Origin: Palleronia rufa
GTDB lineage: Bacteria > Pseudomonadota > Alphaproteobacteria > Rhodobacterales > Rhodobacteraceae
Direction: 5' to 3'
Assembly: GCF_000743715.1 (NCBI RefSeq)
Contig: NZ_JQEY01000001.1
Coordinates: 575,658-639,657 of the forward strand
DNA: 64,000 nt
Shown here: in pieces, positions 25,310 to 33,875 of the stretch
Position numbering within the stretch: the first letter of the stretch is position 1
How the letters are laid out: every line of letters begins with the position of its first letter
Position numbers and translations under genes: made by a program
Notes under the pieces: model-generated
Told to the model about the DNA's origin: nothing
The model's database searches: none
Seen by the model: the letters and a program-made list of their open reading frames with translations, nothing else

Positions 25310-26318
25310 CGGACATGCCCTTGTCGGTCGCAGGGAGGCGCGCGGCCTCCGGGTCGTAGGAATGGCTGCCCGGTTGCTGTTCGGGGGGAACCGGCGCGCC
25401 GGTGCGATAGCGGCCGACGATGCGCCCGAAAAGCATCGGGTCCGGCAGCGCAAAGGCCAGCGGCCCGCTGCCGGTCCGCCCGAGATCGCGCCGCGCAGCG
25501 GCAACGTCACCGCTTTTTGCCAGTTGGGCGTAGGTTTCGTCATCGAGCGGCGGCGCGGCTCTGGCGGTGTCGATCCAGGCGCTAAACTCCGCGTCCGTCA
25601 CCGCGCGGGCCGGCGCGCGCTGCGAGGCGAAGCCGGTGCCGTTGTACTGCGTGTTCTCGGCGACGGTCGTGCCCTCCCGCTCCGCAAGCACGTTGAGACG
25701 AGTCACCATTCCCGGCATGGCGTAGATCTGGCCGGCGAGTCCCTGCGCCATGAAGCTCTGCATCACCGTGTCCGTCGTCAGGCGCATGGACACCGGCCGG
25801 CCCACCGGAATGACCATCTCACCGACGCTTGCCACGCCTTCGTCCGGGTAGATGAAGAGCCATTTCCAGTCGAGCCCGACCACATCCACGACGACCGGCG
25901 GGCCATCGATCTCGAAATTCATCCCCTCCGCCATTTCGGCATCGATGGTGCGATACGGGTCGATCCTGAAGACCGCCTGGGTGAGCCAGATCCCGAAGGC
26001 GACAACGATTGCCGCCGGTACCCCCCACATGACCAGTTCCAGCTTGGTATCGAAATGCCAGGCGGGCGCGTATTCCGACTTGTCGTTCGACCGTCGATAT
26101 CGCCACAGGATCCAGGGCACGCCCACGAATACGGGCAGAATGGCGACCATCACGATGACGGTCGCCCAGAAAAGCTCGGTCCGCTGCATGTCGGCGATGG
26201 GGCCGAGAGGTCGCATGAAGTCCGCCGAATGGGTGGCGGCGCTGGCCGGCGTGTAAATGGCTGCGGCCAAGACCGTGAACGCGAACAGCGCGAACCAGGT
26301 GTGTTCCGACTGCCTCAT
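25296..26318 (-). CDS. cyoA: Cytochrome o ubiquinol oxidase subunit II
   Basis: 340 residues from ATG 26318, at the signal peptide MRQSEHTWFALFAFTVLAAA. Two transmembrane segments and a periplasmic cupredoxin domain follow, with the quinol-oxidase pattern LDWKWLFIYPDEGVASV and SFMAQGLAGQIYAMPGMVT. CuA ligands are absent, as expected for a quinol rather than cytochrome c oxidase. Unlike E. coli CyoA there is no lipobox cysteine after the signal. First gene of cyoABCD. No cyoE (heme O synthase) is adjacent, so heme o must be made by a gene elsewhere. Confidence 0.93.
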   Translation of the reverse strand: MRQSEHTWFALFAFTVLAAAIYTPASAATHSADFMRPLGPIADMQRTELFWATVIVMVAILPVFVGVPWILWRYRRSNDKSEYAPAWHFDTKLELVMWGVPAAIVVAFGIWLTQAVFRIDPYRTIDAEMAEGMNFEIDGPPVVVDVVGLDWKWLFIYPDEGVASVGEMVIPVGRPVSMRLTTDTVMQSFMAQGLAGQIYAMPGMVTRLNVLAEREGTTVAENTQYNGTGFASQRAPARAVTDAEFSAWIDTARAAPPLDDETYAQLAKSGDVAAARRDLGRTGSGPLAFALPDPMLFGRIVGRYRTGAPVPPEQQPGSHSYDPEAARLPATDKGMSDGND

Positions 26319-26695
26319 CCGACCACGCAGAAAACCGTCACTGATGACGCCATGAGTTGTCTGCAGAGGCGGAAAGGTCAAGGGCGCGGGAATTCGATTT
26401 GACCGGCCCCTTGGTCCCGAGACCAGTGCGGTGTGGGCAAGACCTGCGCCATGACAATTTGCCGCGCGCCCGGTTCTGCGGATCGGCACCCGCCCGCAAA
26501 CGGTTGCGACGGCCAGCCGCCAAGCTCAGCGTGCCAAGCCCTACGGGGCTGCGGCCGGTTTTTGCGCGGCCCGACAATTCTGCCCGGGGGCCGCAGCAAG
26601 GCTCGGCCGATACAGACGGCCGCCGAAGGGTCCCGTCGGTTCCTCCGGGCGACCCCCGCGCCGGTCCCGCCACGGGATCCGGAGCGGAAGGCCCT
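26319..26695. other. Intergenic region upstream of cyoA
   Basis: 377 bases with no convincing gene. It must hold the leftward cyo promoter, close to 26319, and the 3' trailer of the phosphatase gene. An inverted repeat CTGCGGCC (26549-26556) with GGCCGCAG (26589-26596) has a 32-base loop and could fold. GGTCAA at 26376 and TTGACC ending at 26404 form a spaced dyad. No established regulator site was recognised. Confidence 0.4.
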
Positions 26696-27901
26696 TTAGC
26701 TCATGCGTTCGATCAGGACCGCAGACATGTCGTCGCGCAGGTCGCTTTCGGCAAGGATGTCGGTCAGGTCCTTCTCCAGCGCGGTGAGGAACGCACCGCC
26801 GCCGAGCGCCCGGTTGCCTTTGACCAACCGGGTCAGACCATCCTCATCCAGAAGATTGCCATCCGCGCCGGCGCATTCCGTCAACCCGTCGGAATAGATC
26901 AGCAGCCGCTCTCCCGGACGTATCATCACGTGGTCCGCCGGGAATTCCATGTCGGGAAGAAGGCCGATCGGCGGCCCCCCGTGCCCGACGAAAGCTGTTC
27001 CGCCATCCGCAGCGATGAGCATCGGGTGTGGGTGGCCGGCCTGCGCGAACTGGAAGGCGCCAGTTTCCAGATCGAGCTCCCCCAGGATGATGGTGAAATA
27101 GTGGCCGGTCTGCAGATCGCTCAGGAACCGTTCGTTCAGTCGCGCGCAAATCTCCGGCAGCGTATCCATCTCGACACCGTCGGCACCGTCGCGCAAAGCG
27201 ATATTGGCCTCTGACGTGGTGCCCGCGAACCAAGAGGAAAGCCGTGCCGTGACGAGAGCCGCGGCGACGCCATGCCCCGAGACGTCAAGCGAGAAGATCC
27301 CGACACGCCTATCCGAAATGGTGAAATAGCCGACGAGGTCACCGCCCACATGGCCCGACGGCTGGAGCATGAACGACACTTTCCAATCGCGGATCACCAG
27401 AGGGTCGCGTGGCGTCAGCGACATCTGCAGCTTGCGCGCCTCGGCCAGGTCGCGGTCGAGCCGAGCGTTGATCTCCCGGATGGAACTGAGCGTCGAGGTC
27501 ACCAGCCGGTTCTTCTCCCGCAGCTCCTTGCCCATGCGCAAAAGGCGTTCACCCGCGGCGATGCGGCCGCGCATCTCATCGGCGGACAGCGGCTTGGACA
27601 GGAAGTCGTCCGCGCCCGCGCTGAGGGCTTCGGCAAGCTCGCCCTTGTCGGACTTGGAGGTCAGGATGATGAAATAAACATAGTGTTCGCCGCATGTCTC
27701 CCGCAGACGCGCGCAGAGATCGAGGCCGCTCATCCCCGTCATGAGCCAGTCGCTGATGACGATATCCGGCATCTCCTCACGGCAGAGGTCCAGCGCCTCT
27801 TCGGCAGAGGCGGTATCCCGGACCCGGTAGCCGAGCGGCGTCAGCGCAGAAATCAGGATCCGCCGTTGCAGTCGTGAATCGTCGATCACCAGGATCGACA
27901 T
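26696..27901 (-). CDS. Response regulator with PP2C/SpoIIE-type serine phosphatase output
   Basis: 401 residues from ATG 27901; starts at 27931 or 27958 are possible and none has a clear ribosome site. Receiver domain residues 1-120: acidic pocket in LVIDDSR, phosphoacceptor Asp51 in DIVISDWLMTG, Thr/Ser in ILTSKSDKG and Lys in FLSKPLS. A coiled linker (about 125-165) leads to a PP2C/SpoIIE phosphatase domain with metal-site segments GGDLVGYF, FSLDVSGHGVAAALV and LIYSDGLTE, ending DDMSAVLIERM. This is the RsbU-like design that links a phosphorelay to an anti-sigma antagonist. The divergent HPt protein at 28071 is a likely partner (inference). Confidence 0.9.
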   Translation of the reverse strand: MSILVIDDSRLQRRILISALTPLGYRVRDTASAEEALDLCREEMPDIVISDWLMTGMSGLDLCARLRETCGEHYVYFIILTSKSDKGELAEALSAGADDFLSKPLSADEMRGRIAAGERLLRMGKELREKNRLVTSTLSSIREINARLDRDLAEARKLQMSLTPRDPLVIRDWKVSFMLQPSGHVGGDLVGYFTISDRRVGIFSLDVSGHGVAAALVTARLSSWFAGTTSEANIALRDGADGVEMDTLPEICARLNERFLSDLQTGHYFTIILGELDLETGAFQFAQAGHPHPMLIAADGGTAFVGHGGPPIGLLPDMEFPADHVMIRPGERLLIYSDGLTECAGADGNLLDEDGLTRLVKGNRALGGGAFLTALEKDLTDILAESDLRDDMSAVLIERMS

Positions 27902-28055
27902 CGTGGCTGTCGCGACCGGAAGCGGGGGCATGAAATGTTCTGTCACGACAAGGCCCAATGAGACATCATGGGGGTGTCACTACCGTGGCAAATTTAAGAC
28001 CGGGTAAATACCGCCCACACTATTTGTTAGGACCGCCGGGCTACACTTCGGGCCA

Positions 28056-28062
28056 AGGAGGA
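28056..28062 (+). promoter_or_regulatory. Strong Shine-Dalgarno of the HPt gene
   Basis: AAGGAGG, a full anti-Shine-Dalgarno match, lies eight bases before ATG 28071 and fixes the start of the short HPt gene. Confidence 0.7.
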
Positions 28063-28070
28063 CAAGCCCG

Positions 28071-28388
28071 ATGATCGAGTGGAGCGTGACGGACGAGATG
28101 CAGGCGAATTTCGGCACCGAATGGTTCCGCGACATCGCCGCCCTCTTTGTCGAAGAGACGGCCGATGTCATCGCCAACCTGGATACCGCAGACCCAGAGG
28201 CGCTTGGCCAGCAGCTTCACTTCATCCGGGGCAGCGCAGAAAGCATGGGGCTGGTGCGGCTGGCCTCTCTGTGCCGCGCGGCAGAACACGCGGCACGCCG
28301 GCGGCGGCCCGTCTCTGTCGGACCGATCATCGACGCCTATCACGCCTCCTGCGCGCAGATTTCCGAGCGGCTGGAGGGCCTCAGATGA
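28071..28388 (+). CDS. Histidine phosphotransfer (HPt) domain protein
   Basis: 105 residues, a single-domain phosphotransfer protein. The phosphorylatable His50 lies in QQLHFIRGSAESMGL, which matches the HPt consensus H-x-[LIV]-[KR]-G-[SA]-[AS]-x-x-[LM]-G. The rest is helical, as expected for a four-helix bundle. A full Shine-Dalgarno supports the start. It is divergent from the receiver-phosphatase gene across a 169-bp gap, so the pair may exchange phosphoryl groups. The last eight bases overlap the 3' end of ilvA on the opposite strand. Confidence 0.85.
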   Translation: MIEWSVTDEMQANFGTEWFRDIAALFVEETADVIANLDTADPEALGQQLHFIRGSAESMGLVRLASLCRAAEHAARRRRPVSVGPIIDAYHASCAQISERLEGLR

Positions 28389-29628
28389 GGAATTCGGACA
28401 GGATCTGGTCAGAGGTAATGTCGCGGTAGGTGAAATCCGCGGCCGCAAGGCGGGTGAAGAGCGTGTCGAAATTCTCGGCGCGGGAGGTCTCGATCCCGAT
28501 CAGCACGGACCCGAAGTTCCGGGCGGATTTCTTGAGATACTCGAACCGGGCGATGTCGTCGTCGGGCCCCAGCATCTCCAGGAAGTCGCGCAGGGCGCCC
28601 GGGCGTTGGGGCAATCGGAGGATGAAGTACTTCTTCAGCCCCGCATAGCGCTGGGCGCGCTCCTTTACCTCCGGCAGGCGCTCGAAGTCGAAGTTCCCCC
28701 CGGAGGTGACGCAAACCACCCGCTTGCCGCGGATTCGCTCGGCAAGCTGCGGCAGGACATCCAGCGAAAGCGCGCCCGCGGGTTCGAGAACGATGCCCTC
28801 GACGTTCAGCATCTCCAGGATGGTGACGCAAATCCGATCCTCAGGCGCCAGAAGGACCTGATCGGGGGGGATTCGGCGCAGAATATCGAAGGTTTTCCGG
28901 CCGATCTGCGCCACAGCCGCGCCATCGACGAAGGAGTCGACCCGCGGCAGGGTTTCGGGTGCGCCGACCGCAAGGGCCGCGGTCAGGCTTGCCCCGCCGG
29001 CCGGCTCCACCAGCCAAAGCGGAACCCCCGGCGCCATCTCGTCGAAGTACCGTTTTACCCCGGACGCCAGGCCGCCGCCTCCGACCGGCAGAATCACAAG
29101 GTCCGGCGGCGTGCCCAACTCCTGCAACATCTCCACGGCAACAGAGGATTGCCCCTCAATCACATGCGGATCGTCGAACGGCGCCAGAAAATGCGCGCCC
29201 CGCTCGGCGCAGAATGCCTGGGCGACGCGCAGCGTCTCATCGAAATAGTCGCCCACAAGCCGGATCTCTACCGAATTGCCGCCGAAGGCGCGGGTCTTGT
29301 CGACCTTCTGGCGGGGAGTCGTGACCGGCATGAAGATCACGCCCGTGACGCCGAAATGCGCACAGTTGAACGCGACGCCCTGGGCATGGTTGCCGGCGCT
29401 GGCGGCCACGAACATGGACTGGCCGGGATCGGCCTCGAGCGCCTTGCGCATGGCGTTGAAGGCGCCGCGGATCTTGTATGACCGGACGGGCGAAAGGTCT
29501 TCTCTCTTCAACCAGATCTCGGCGCCGTACTTCTGGCTGAGATAGGCGTTTTTCTGTAGCGGCGTCGCCGGAAACAAGCTGCGCAGCCGCGCGGTGACGG
29601 CCAGGGCGGTATCTGCGAAGTCGCTCAT
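28381..29628 (-). CDS. ilvA: Threonine dehydratase (biosynthetic type)
   Basis: PLP-dependent deaminase making 2-oxobutanoate from threonine for isoleucine synthesis. 415 residues. The cofactor lysine is in [15 protein letters not shown], the phosphate-binding region is [13 protein letters not shown], and GGGGLASG is the second glycine-rich loop. The C-terminus (about 330-415, [17 protein letters not shown]...) is a single ACT-like regulatory domain, as in the short IlvA type. It ends inside the HPt stop region and is divergent from argG across about 100 bp. Confidence 0.94.
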   Translation of the reverse strand: MSDFADTALAVTARLRSLFPATPLQKNAYLSQKYGAEIWLKREDLSPVRSYKIRGAFNAMRKALEADPGQSMFVAASAGNHAQGVAFNCAHFGVTGVIFMPVTTPRQKVDKTRAFGGNSVEIRLVGDYFDETLRVAQAFCAERGAHFLAPFDDPHVIEGQSSVAVEMLQELGTPPDLVILPVGGGGLASGVKRYFDEMAPGVPLWLVEPAGGASLTAALAVGAPETLPRVDSFVDGAAVAQIGRKTFDILRRIPPDQVLLAPEDRICVTILEMLNVEGIVLEPAGALSLDVLPQLAERIRGKRVVCVTSGGNFDFERLPEVKERAQRYAGLKKYFILRLPQRPGALRDFLEMLGPDDDIARFEYLKKSARNFGSVLIGIETSRAENFDTLFTRLAAADFTYRDITSDQILSEFLI

Positions 29629-29728
29629 GGCCCTGCCATGGCGCGTCGTGAAGCCGGTGACAAGGGGCGCGGCCTTGTGGGGCCATGGGATTCCCGCTAC
29701 CTCCGCGGCGATCAGACAGGAGATGCCG

Positions 29729-30949
29729 ATGTCCGCACCGAAGAAAGTCGTGCTCGCCTATTCCGGAGGCCTCGACACCTCGATCATCCTGAAATGGCTG
29801 CAGACGGAATACGGATGCGAGGTCGTGACCTTCACCGCCGATCTGGGGCAGGGCGAAGAGCTTGAGCCGGCTCGGAAAAAGGCCGAGCAGATGGGTGCGA
29901 CCTCAATCCATATCGAGGATCTGCGCGAGGAGTTTGTGAGGGACTTCGTGTTCCCGATGTTCCGGGCCAATGCGCTCTATGAGGGGCTGTATCTGCTGGG
30001 CACCTCCATCGCGCGGCCTCTGATCTCCAAGCGTCTGGTCGAAATCGCGGCGGAAGAAGGCGCGGACGCGGTGGCCCATGGCGCGACTGGCAAGGGCAAC
30101 GACCAGGTGCGGTTCGAACTGGCCGCCTATGCGCTGAACCCCGACATCAAGGTGATCGCGCCGTGGCGGGAGTGGGCTCTGTCCAGCCGCACCAAGCTTC
30201 TCGATTTCGCGGAGAAAAACCAGATTCCGATCGCCAGGGACAAGCGCGGCGAGGCGCCGTTCTCGGTCGATGCGAACCTGTTGCATACCTCTTCCGAAGG
30301 GAAGGTTCTGGAGGACCCGGCAGAGGATGCGCCGGACTATGTCTACCAGCGGACGGCGAACCCCGAAGATGCGCCGGACACGCCCGAGTTCGTCGAGATC
30401 GGGTTCGAGACCGGCGACGCGGTCAGCGTTGACGGTCAGGCGCTGTCTCCGGCCAACCTTTTGACGAAGCTGAACGAATTGGGCGGCCGGCATGGTGTGG
30501 GCCGGCTCGACCTGGTGGAAGGGCGCTTTGTCGGCATGAAGTCTCGGGGGATCTACGAAACCCCTGGCGGTACGATCCTGCTAGAGGCGCACCGGGGTAT
30601 CGAGCAGATCACGCTGGACCGCGGACAGGCGCATCTGAAGGACGAGCTGATGCCGCGCTATGCGGAACTCATCTACAACGGGTTCTGGTTCAGCCCCGAG
30701 CGCGAGATGCTGCAGGCGGCGATAGATCATTCGCAACGGCATGTGACCGGGACGGTGCGGCTGAAACTCTACAAGGGATCGGTGCGGACGGTCGGGCGCT
30801 GGTCCGATCATTCGCTTTATTCGGAGGCACATGTGACCTTCGAGGATGACGCCGGAGCCTATGACCAGAAGGACGCGGCGGGGTTCATCCAGTTGCAGGC
30901 GCTGCGGCTGAAACTGCTGGCCGCGCGGAAACGGCGGCTGGAGGGCTGA
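29729..30949 (+). CDS. argG: Argininosuccinate synthase
   Basis: ATP-dependent condensation of citrulline and aspartate in arginine synthesis. 406 residues from ATG 29729, selected because AGGAG lies six bases upstream; a longer frame and the ATG at 29723 lack a usable ribosome site. Signatures are [18 protein letters not shown] (ATP-binding PP-loop), the [13 protein letters not shown] segment, [15 protein letters not shown] and the C-terminal [21 protein letters not shown]. No terminator hairpin is obvious after it; a dispersed double motif lies about 55 bases downstream. Confidence 0.97.
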   Translation: MSAPKKVVLAYSGGLDTSIILKWLQTEYGCEVVTFTADLGQGEELEPARKKAEQMGATSIHIEDLREEFVRDFVFPMFRANALYEGLYLLGTSIARPLISKRLVEIAAEEGADAVAHGATGKGNDQVRFELAAYALNPDIKVIAPWREWALSSRTKLLDFAEKNQIPIARDKRGEAPFSVDANLLHTSSEGKVLEDPAEDAPDYVYQRTANPEDAPDTPEFVEIGFETGDAVSVDGQALSPANLLTKLNELGGRHGVGRLDLVEGRFVGMKSRGIYETPGGTILLEAHRGIEQITLDRGQAHLKDELMPRYAELIYNGFWFSPEREMLQAAIDHSQRHVTGTVRLKLYKGSVRTVGRWSDHSLYSEAHVTFEDDAGAYDQKDAAGFIQLQALRLKLLAARKRRLEG

Positions 30950-31003
30950 CCGCCCAGACCGCCCGCCAACCGCGCCGCAAAGACGGTCGGAGCCGCGTAT
31001 GTG

Positions 31004-31026
31004 TTCTGTAAGAGTTCTGTAGGAGT
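31004..31026 (+). repeat. Dispersed double motif, copy B (downstream of argG)
   Basis: TTCTGTAAGAG at 31004-31014 is followed at once by TTCTGTAGGAG at 31015-31025: two 11-mers with one difference. The unit is shared with copy A at 529-550 (18 of 22 bases). The spaced half-sites GTTC-N7-GTTC (31003-31017) also match the alphaproteobacterial LexA box, but no gene starts downstream on either strand. Confidence 0.55.
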
Positions 31027-31070
31027 CCCACCGCCGCCGCGGAGGGGCGGACAGATCCGGCTCGGCCCGG

Positions 31071-32036
31071 TCAGAGGGTGATCCAGCCGGGCCTGCGGAG
31101 GTAGTTGCGGGTGCTCTGCTCGGTCACCTCCCGGAGCCGGTCGTTCAGGGGCGGCAGATCCGACATGCCCGGCCCCTCGGCCACGTGCCGCGGCCGCGCG
31201 CCGCGCGGCATCTCCGCCACTGCCAGGATCGCGTCGGCGATCTGCTGCGGAGGCGGTGTCGGGGTGTTCGCCAGGATGTTGCCCACGGCGTCGAGGTGAT
31301 CGGCATAGGGTGCCTGCCGCTCCGGCGGGATCCGGTCGCGGTAGCGCGCGACGTCGCGGGCCGCGTTCTCCTTGAACCGGGTATCGTATCCGCCGGGCTG
31401 GACGATGGTGGTTTCGATCCCGAACGGGTGCATTTCGTAGGCGAGGGCCGTGAACGCCGCCTCCAGCGCATGTTTCGACGCGCAATAGGCGCCATAAAGC
31501 GGCAGTGTGTAGCGGCCGAGCGCGCTGGTGACCTGGATCAGCAGTCCGCGTTCCCGCTCTCGCATGGCGGGCAGCACGGCATGGGCCATGCGCAGGCCGC
31601 CATAGAAGTTGGTCTCCATCACCTCCCGGGTGGCCTCCATGGACAGGGCCGCGGGCAGGGGGATGCCGACGCCGGCGTTGGAGACGAGGATCTCCACCGG
31701 ACCGACCTGCGCGGCGGCGCGGGCGTGGCCCTCCGCGACGGAGGCGTCGTCGGACACGTCGATGTCGATGACCGTCAGCTCCAGCCCTTCGGCGCGGGCC
31801 ATGTGCCCCAGGGCGCGGGCGGCCTCTGCGTTTTCCCCGCCGACGTTGCGCATGGTCGCGACGGTTCGGTATCCGGCGCGGGCGAAGCTCTCTGCCGTGA
31901 GCCGGCCGAACCCGGAACTGGTGCCGGTGACCAGGACCACGGGACCGGTGCCCTGCGCATGAAGCCGGCCCTTGGGCAGGGCGCCGGCCAGAACGGCGGC
32001 GGTGGCGGACCTCAGGACGGTGCGGCGGTCGGGCAT
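31071..32036 (-). CDS. Short-chain dehydrogenase/reductase with Tat-like signal
   Basis: 321 residues from ATG 32036. The N-terminus MPDRRTVLRSATAAVLAGALP looks like a twin-arginine signal, so a folded, cofactor-loaded enzyme may be exported (inference). The Rossmann motif is VVLVTGTSSGFGRL (TGxxxGxG), the NAG motif is LVSNAGVG, and the catalytic Ser-Tyr-Lys set is QVTSALG and YGAYCASKHALE. Length is above the usual 250 residues because of the signal and a C-terminal extension. Substrate unknown. Confidence 0.85.
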   Translation of the reverse strand: MPDRRTVLRSATAAVLAGALPKGRLHAQGTGPVVLVTGTSSGFGRLTAESFARAGYRTVATMRNVGGENAEAARALGHMARAEGLELTVIDIDVSDDASVAEGHARAAAQVGPVEILVSNAGVGIPLPAALSMEATREVMETNFYGGLRMAHAVLPAMRERERGLLIQVTSALGRYTLPLYGAYCASKHALEAAFTALAYEMHPFGIETTIVQPGGYDTRFKENAARDVARYRDRIPPERQAPYADHLDAVGNILANTPTPPPQQIADAILAVAEMPRGARPRHVAEGPGMSDLPPLNDRLREVTEQSTRNYLRRPGWITL

Positions 32037-32091
32037 GGCGCTCTCCGGTTCTTCCGTGAATGAGCCTAGCGCACGGCGGTGGCGGGGGGAG

Positions 32092-32790
32092 TCACTCCGG
32101 CGTGAGGCGATGCGCGTGGAGGGACTCGTAGAGCGGCAGCGCGCCGTCGAGAAGCCGCGCGGCGGCGCCGTCGAGCACGGGCAGCGGCCCTTCGGGATCG
32201 GCGAACGCGGTCGAGCCATGGACGGCGCCGTACCAATGCGCGGCCCAGATCCCGTCAGAGGGATGTCCCCCCGCGGGCCAGGACAGCATGTCCGGGGTCC
32301 AGTCGATCCCCAGGGCGGCGCAGGCGGCGCGGAGCATGGCCGCGGGGTCGGCGCGAATATCCGCGCTGTCCAGAACCGGGCCGCCGAACCGTTCGAAGAG
32401 GGCGCGCTGCCGGGGAAGTCCGATGTCGTCCAGGGTCGGCTCTTCCCGCTTGGCGGCGTAGCTTGCGATCACACGGGCCGGGTGGCGGATCAGATGCAGG
32501 TGGGCGGCCGTTTCGGCCCAATCCAGCGGCATGGCGGGCGTCATGTGATGGGCCATGAGCTTGAGATACGTGTGGGGACGATTTTTCGCTGAAAAATCGG
32601 CGATCACCCGGGCCGGGTCGGTCTGATGCGCGGTCAGGATCGCCGCGCGCATCGGGTGGTCGGCTCCGCTCTCGGCCAGATAGGGCGCATAGAAGGGCTC
32701 ATCCCGGATGGCGCAGTCGCCGCGGGCGGCAAAGGCGTACATCATCGCCGTGGAGAGATTGCGCGGCCCGGACCAGCCGGCGATCAGCAT
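32092..32790 (-). CDS. Sulfotransferase-like protein coupled to an aminotransferase
   Basis: 232 residues. It starts MLIAGWSGPRNLSTAMMYAFA, which matches the P-loop-like phosphosulfate motif (SGPRNxST) of a bacterial sulfotransferase-like family, and has LHLIRHPARVIASYAAKRE in the 3'-phosphate-binding position. The start lies inside the last codons of the class IV aminotransferase (7-bp overlap), so the two are translated together. The family's acceptor is not established. It may modify the aminotransferase product or simply be co-inherited. An AT-rich palindrome lies inside the gene at 32579-32599. Confidence 0.75.
   Translation of the reverse strand: MLIAGWSGPRNLSTAMMYAFAARGDCAIRDEPFYAPYLAESGADHPMRAAILTAHQTDPARVIADFSAKNRPHTYLKLMAHHMTPAMPLDWAETAAHLHLIRHPARVIASYAAKREEPTLDDIGLPRQRALFERFGGPVLDSADIRADPAAMLRAACAALGIDWTPDMLSWPAGGHPSDGIWAAHWYGAVHGSTAFADPEGPLPVLDGAAARLLDGALPLYESLHAHRLTPE
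32579..32599. repeat. AT-rich perfect palindrome inside the sulfotransferase-like gene
   Basis: CGATTTTTC, three-base loop GCT, GAAAAATCG: nine-base perfect arms in very GC-rich coding sequence, read in frame as DFSAKNR. It resembles in style the palindrome at 36441-36461. Confidence 0.6.
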
Positions 32791-33680
32791 GCGGTATCGC
32801 GGCGGACGAGATCGGCGTAGAGGTCCCGGATGCGCAGGGTGACCGGACCGGCCGCGGTCCCGATCACCCGGCCGTCGATCTGACCCACGGGCGTCTGCGC
32901 ACCGAACGTGCCGGTGAGGAACGCCTCATCCGCGCCGTAGGCGTCCACCAGGGAGAAGTTGCGTTCGAACACCGGTATGCCGTCGGCGCGGCACAGGTCG
33001 ATGACCTTGCGACGGGTGATCCCGTTCATGCAGTAGTCGCCGGTGGAGGTCCAGACTTCGCCCTTACGGACGACGAAGAGGTTGCAGGCATTGGTGGTGT
33101 TCACGAAACCGTGGATGTCGAGCATCAGCGCCTCATCCGCGCCGGCCTTTTCCGCGGCGATGCAGGCGAGGATACAGTTCAGCTTGGAATGGGAATTGAG
33201 CTTGGGATCCTGGGTCATGGGCAGGCCGCGCAGGTGGGGCACGGTGGCCAGGCGGATCGGCTTGGGGATCGACGGGACGGAATGCTCCGCGATGATGACC
33301 ACGGTCGGGCCGGAGACCGACAGCGACGGGTGCTGGAACGGCCGCAGCTTGAGCCCGCGGGTGACCATCAGCCGGGCATGGGCATCGTCCGCCATGCCGT
33401 TCGCGGCGCGGGTCCGGTCGAGCGCATCCGCCAGGGCGGTCCGGTCCATGCCGATCTCCAGGTCGATGGCGCGGGCACCCTCGAACAGCCGGTCGAGATG
33501 GTCGTCCAGAAAGGCCCAGCGCCCTTGGTGGAGGCGCAGCCCTTCCCATACACCGTCGCCCAGGAGGAAACCGGAATCGTAGACCGAGACCGTGGCGCGG
33601 TCGCGCGGCGTCAGCGTGCCGTTCACCCAGATCAGAATGTCGGCGTTGCGCGGATCTTCGAGAGAGGCATGGGTGACCAT
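32784..33680 (-). CDS. Class IV aminotransferase (branched-chain/D-amino-acid aminotransferase-like)
   Basis: 298 residues from ATG 33680. Fold-type IV PLP enzyme: WVNGTLTPRDRATVSVYDSGFLLGDGVWEGLRLHQG is the typical N-terminus; the PLP lysine lies in NSHSKLNCILA, and EALMLDIHGFVNTTNACNLFVV is the conserved E...G-V-T-x-x-x-x-N-x-F block. The reaction is amino transfer between branched-chain or D-amino acids and 2-oxoglutarate; motifs do not fix the substrate. It overlaps the sulfotransferase-like gene by seven bases. Confidence 0.88.
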   Translation of the reverse strand: MVTHASLEDPRNADILIWVNGTLTPRDRATVSVYDSGFLLGDGVWEGLRLHQGRWAFLDDHLDRLFEGARAIDLEIGMDRTALADALDRTRAANGMADDAHARLMVTRGLKLRPFQHPSLSVSGPTVVIIAEHSVPSIPKPIRLATVPHLRGLPMTQDPKLNSHSKLNCILACIAAEKAGADEALMLDIHGFVNTTNACNLFVVRKGEVWTSTGDYCMNGITRRKVIDLCRADGIPVFERNFSLVDAYGADEAFLTGTFGAQTPVGQIDGRVIGTAAGPVTLRIRDLYADLVRRDTAC

Positions 33681-33794
33681 GACCGATTGGTGCCGCCACG
33701 GGGCGCGTAACGCAAGAGGGACGGCGCGCTGGTCGCCGTCCCCGAGGAACCGGCAGCGCGGCGGGCCGCACCGTTCCAGCACATCCAGATCGGA

Positions 33795-33826
33795 GGCCCG
33801 CGGCGAGGGGTTACACGCCGCGGGCC
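33795..33826. terminator. GC-rich hairpin between the DUF7282-like gene and the aminotransferase
   Basis: Perfect 11-bp inverted repeat GGCCCGCGGCG / CGCCGCGGGCC with a ten-base loop. On the plus strand it is followed by GTTTTCC, but the flanking genes read on the minus strand, where no T run follows. It could terminate weakly or act as an RNA structure. Confidence 0.45.
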
Positions 33827-33875
33827 GTTTTCCTGCCGCCGAAGACTCCCCGGGGCAGGACCGTCACACACCCGC

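Noticed and set aside
23252..25585. 777-codon plus-strand open frame over cyoB
   Set aside because: Antisense shadow of cyoB; composition is Arg/Asp/Gln-rich low-complexity translation.
26376..26404. GGTCAA...TTGACC dyad upstream of cyoA as a regulator site
   Set aside because: The half-sites are short and widely spaced and match no regulator consensus I can name; it may be chance.
31003..31017. Exact GTTC-N7-GTTC LexA-type box
   Set aside because: It is not upstream of any gene start (argG ends before it and the SDR gene converges on it), so a working SOS operator is unlikely; kept only as part of the dispersed motif finding.
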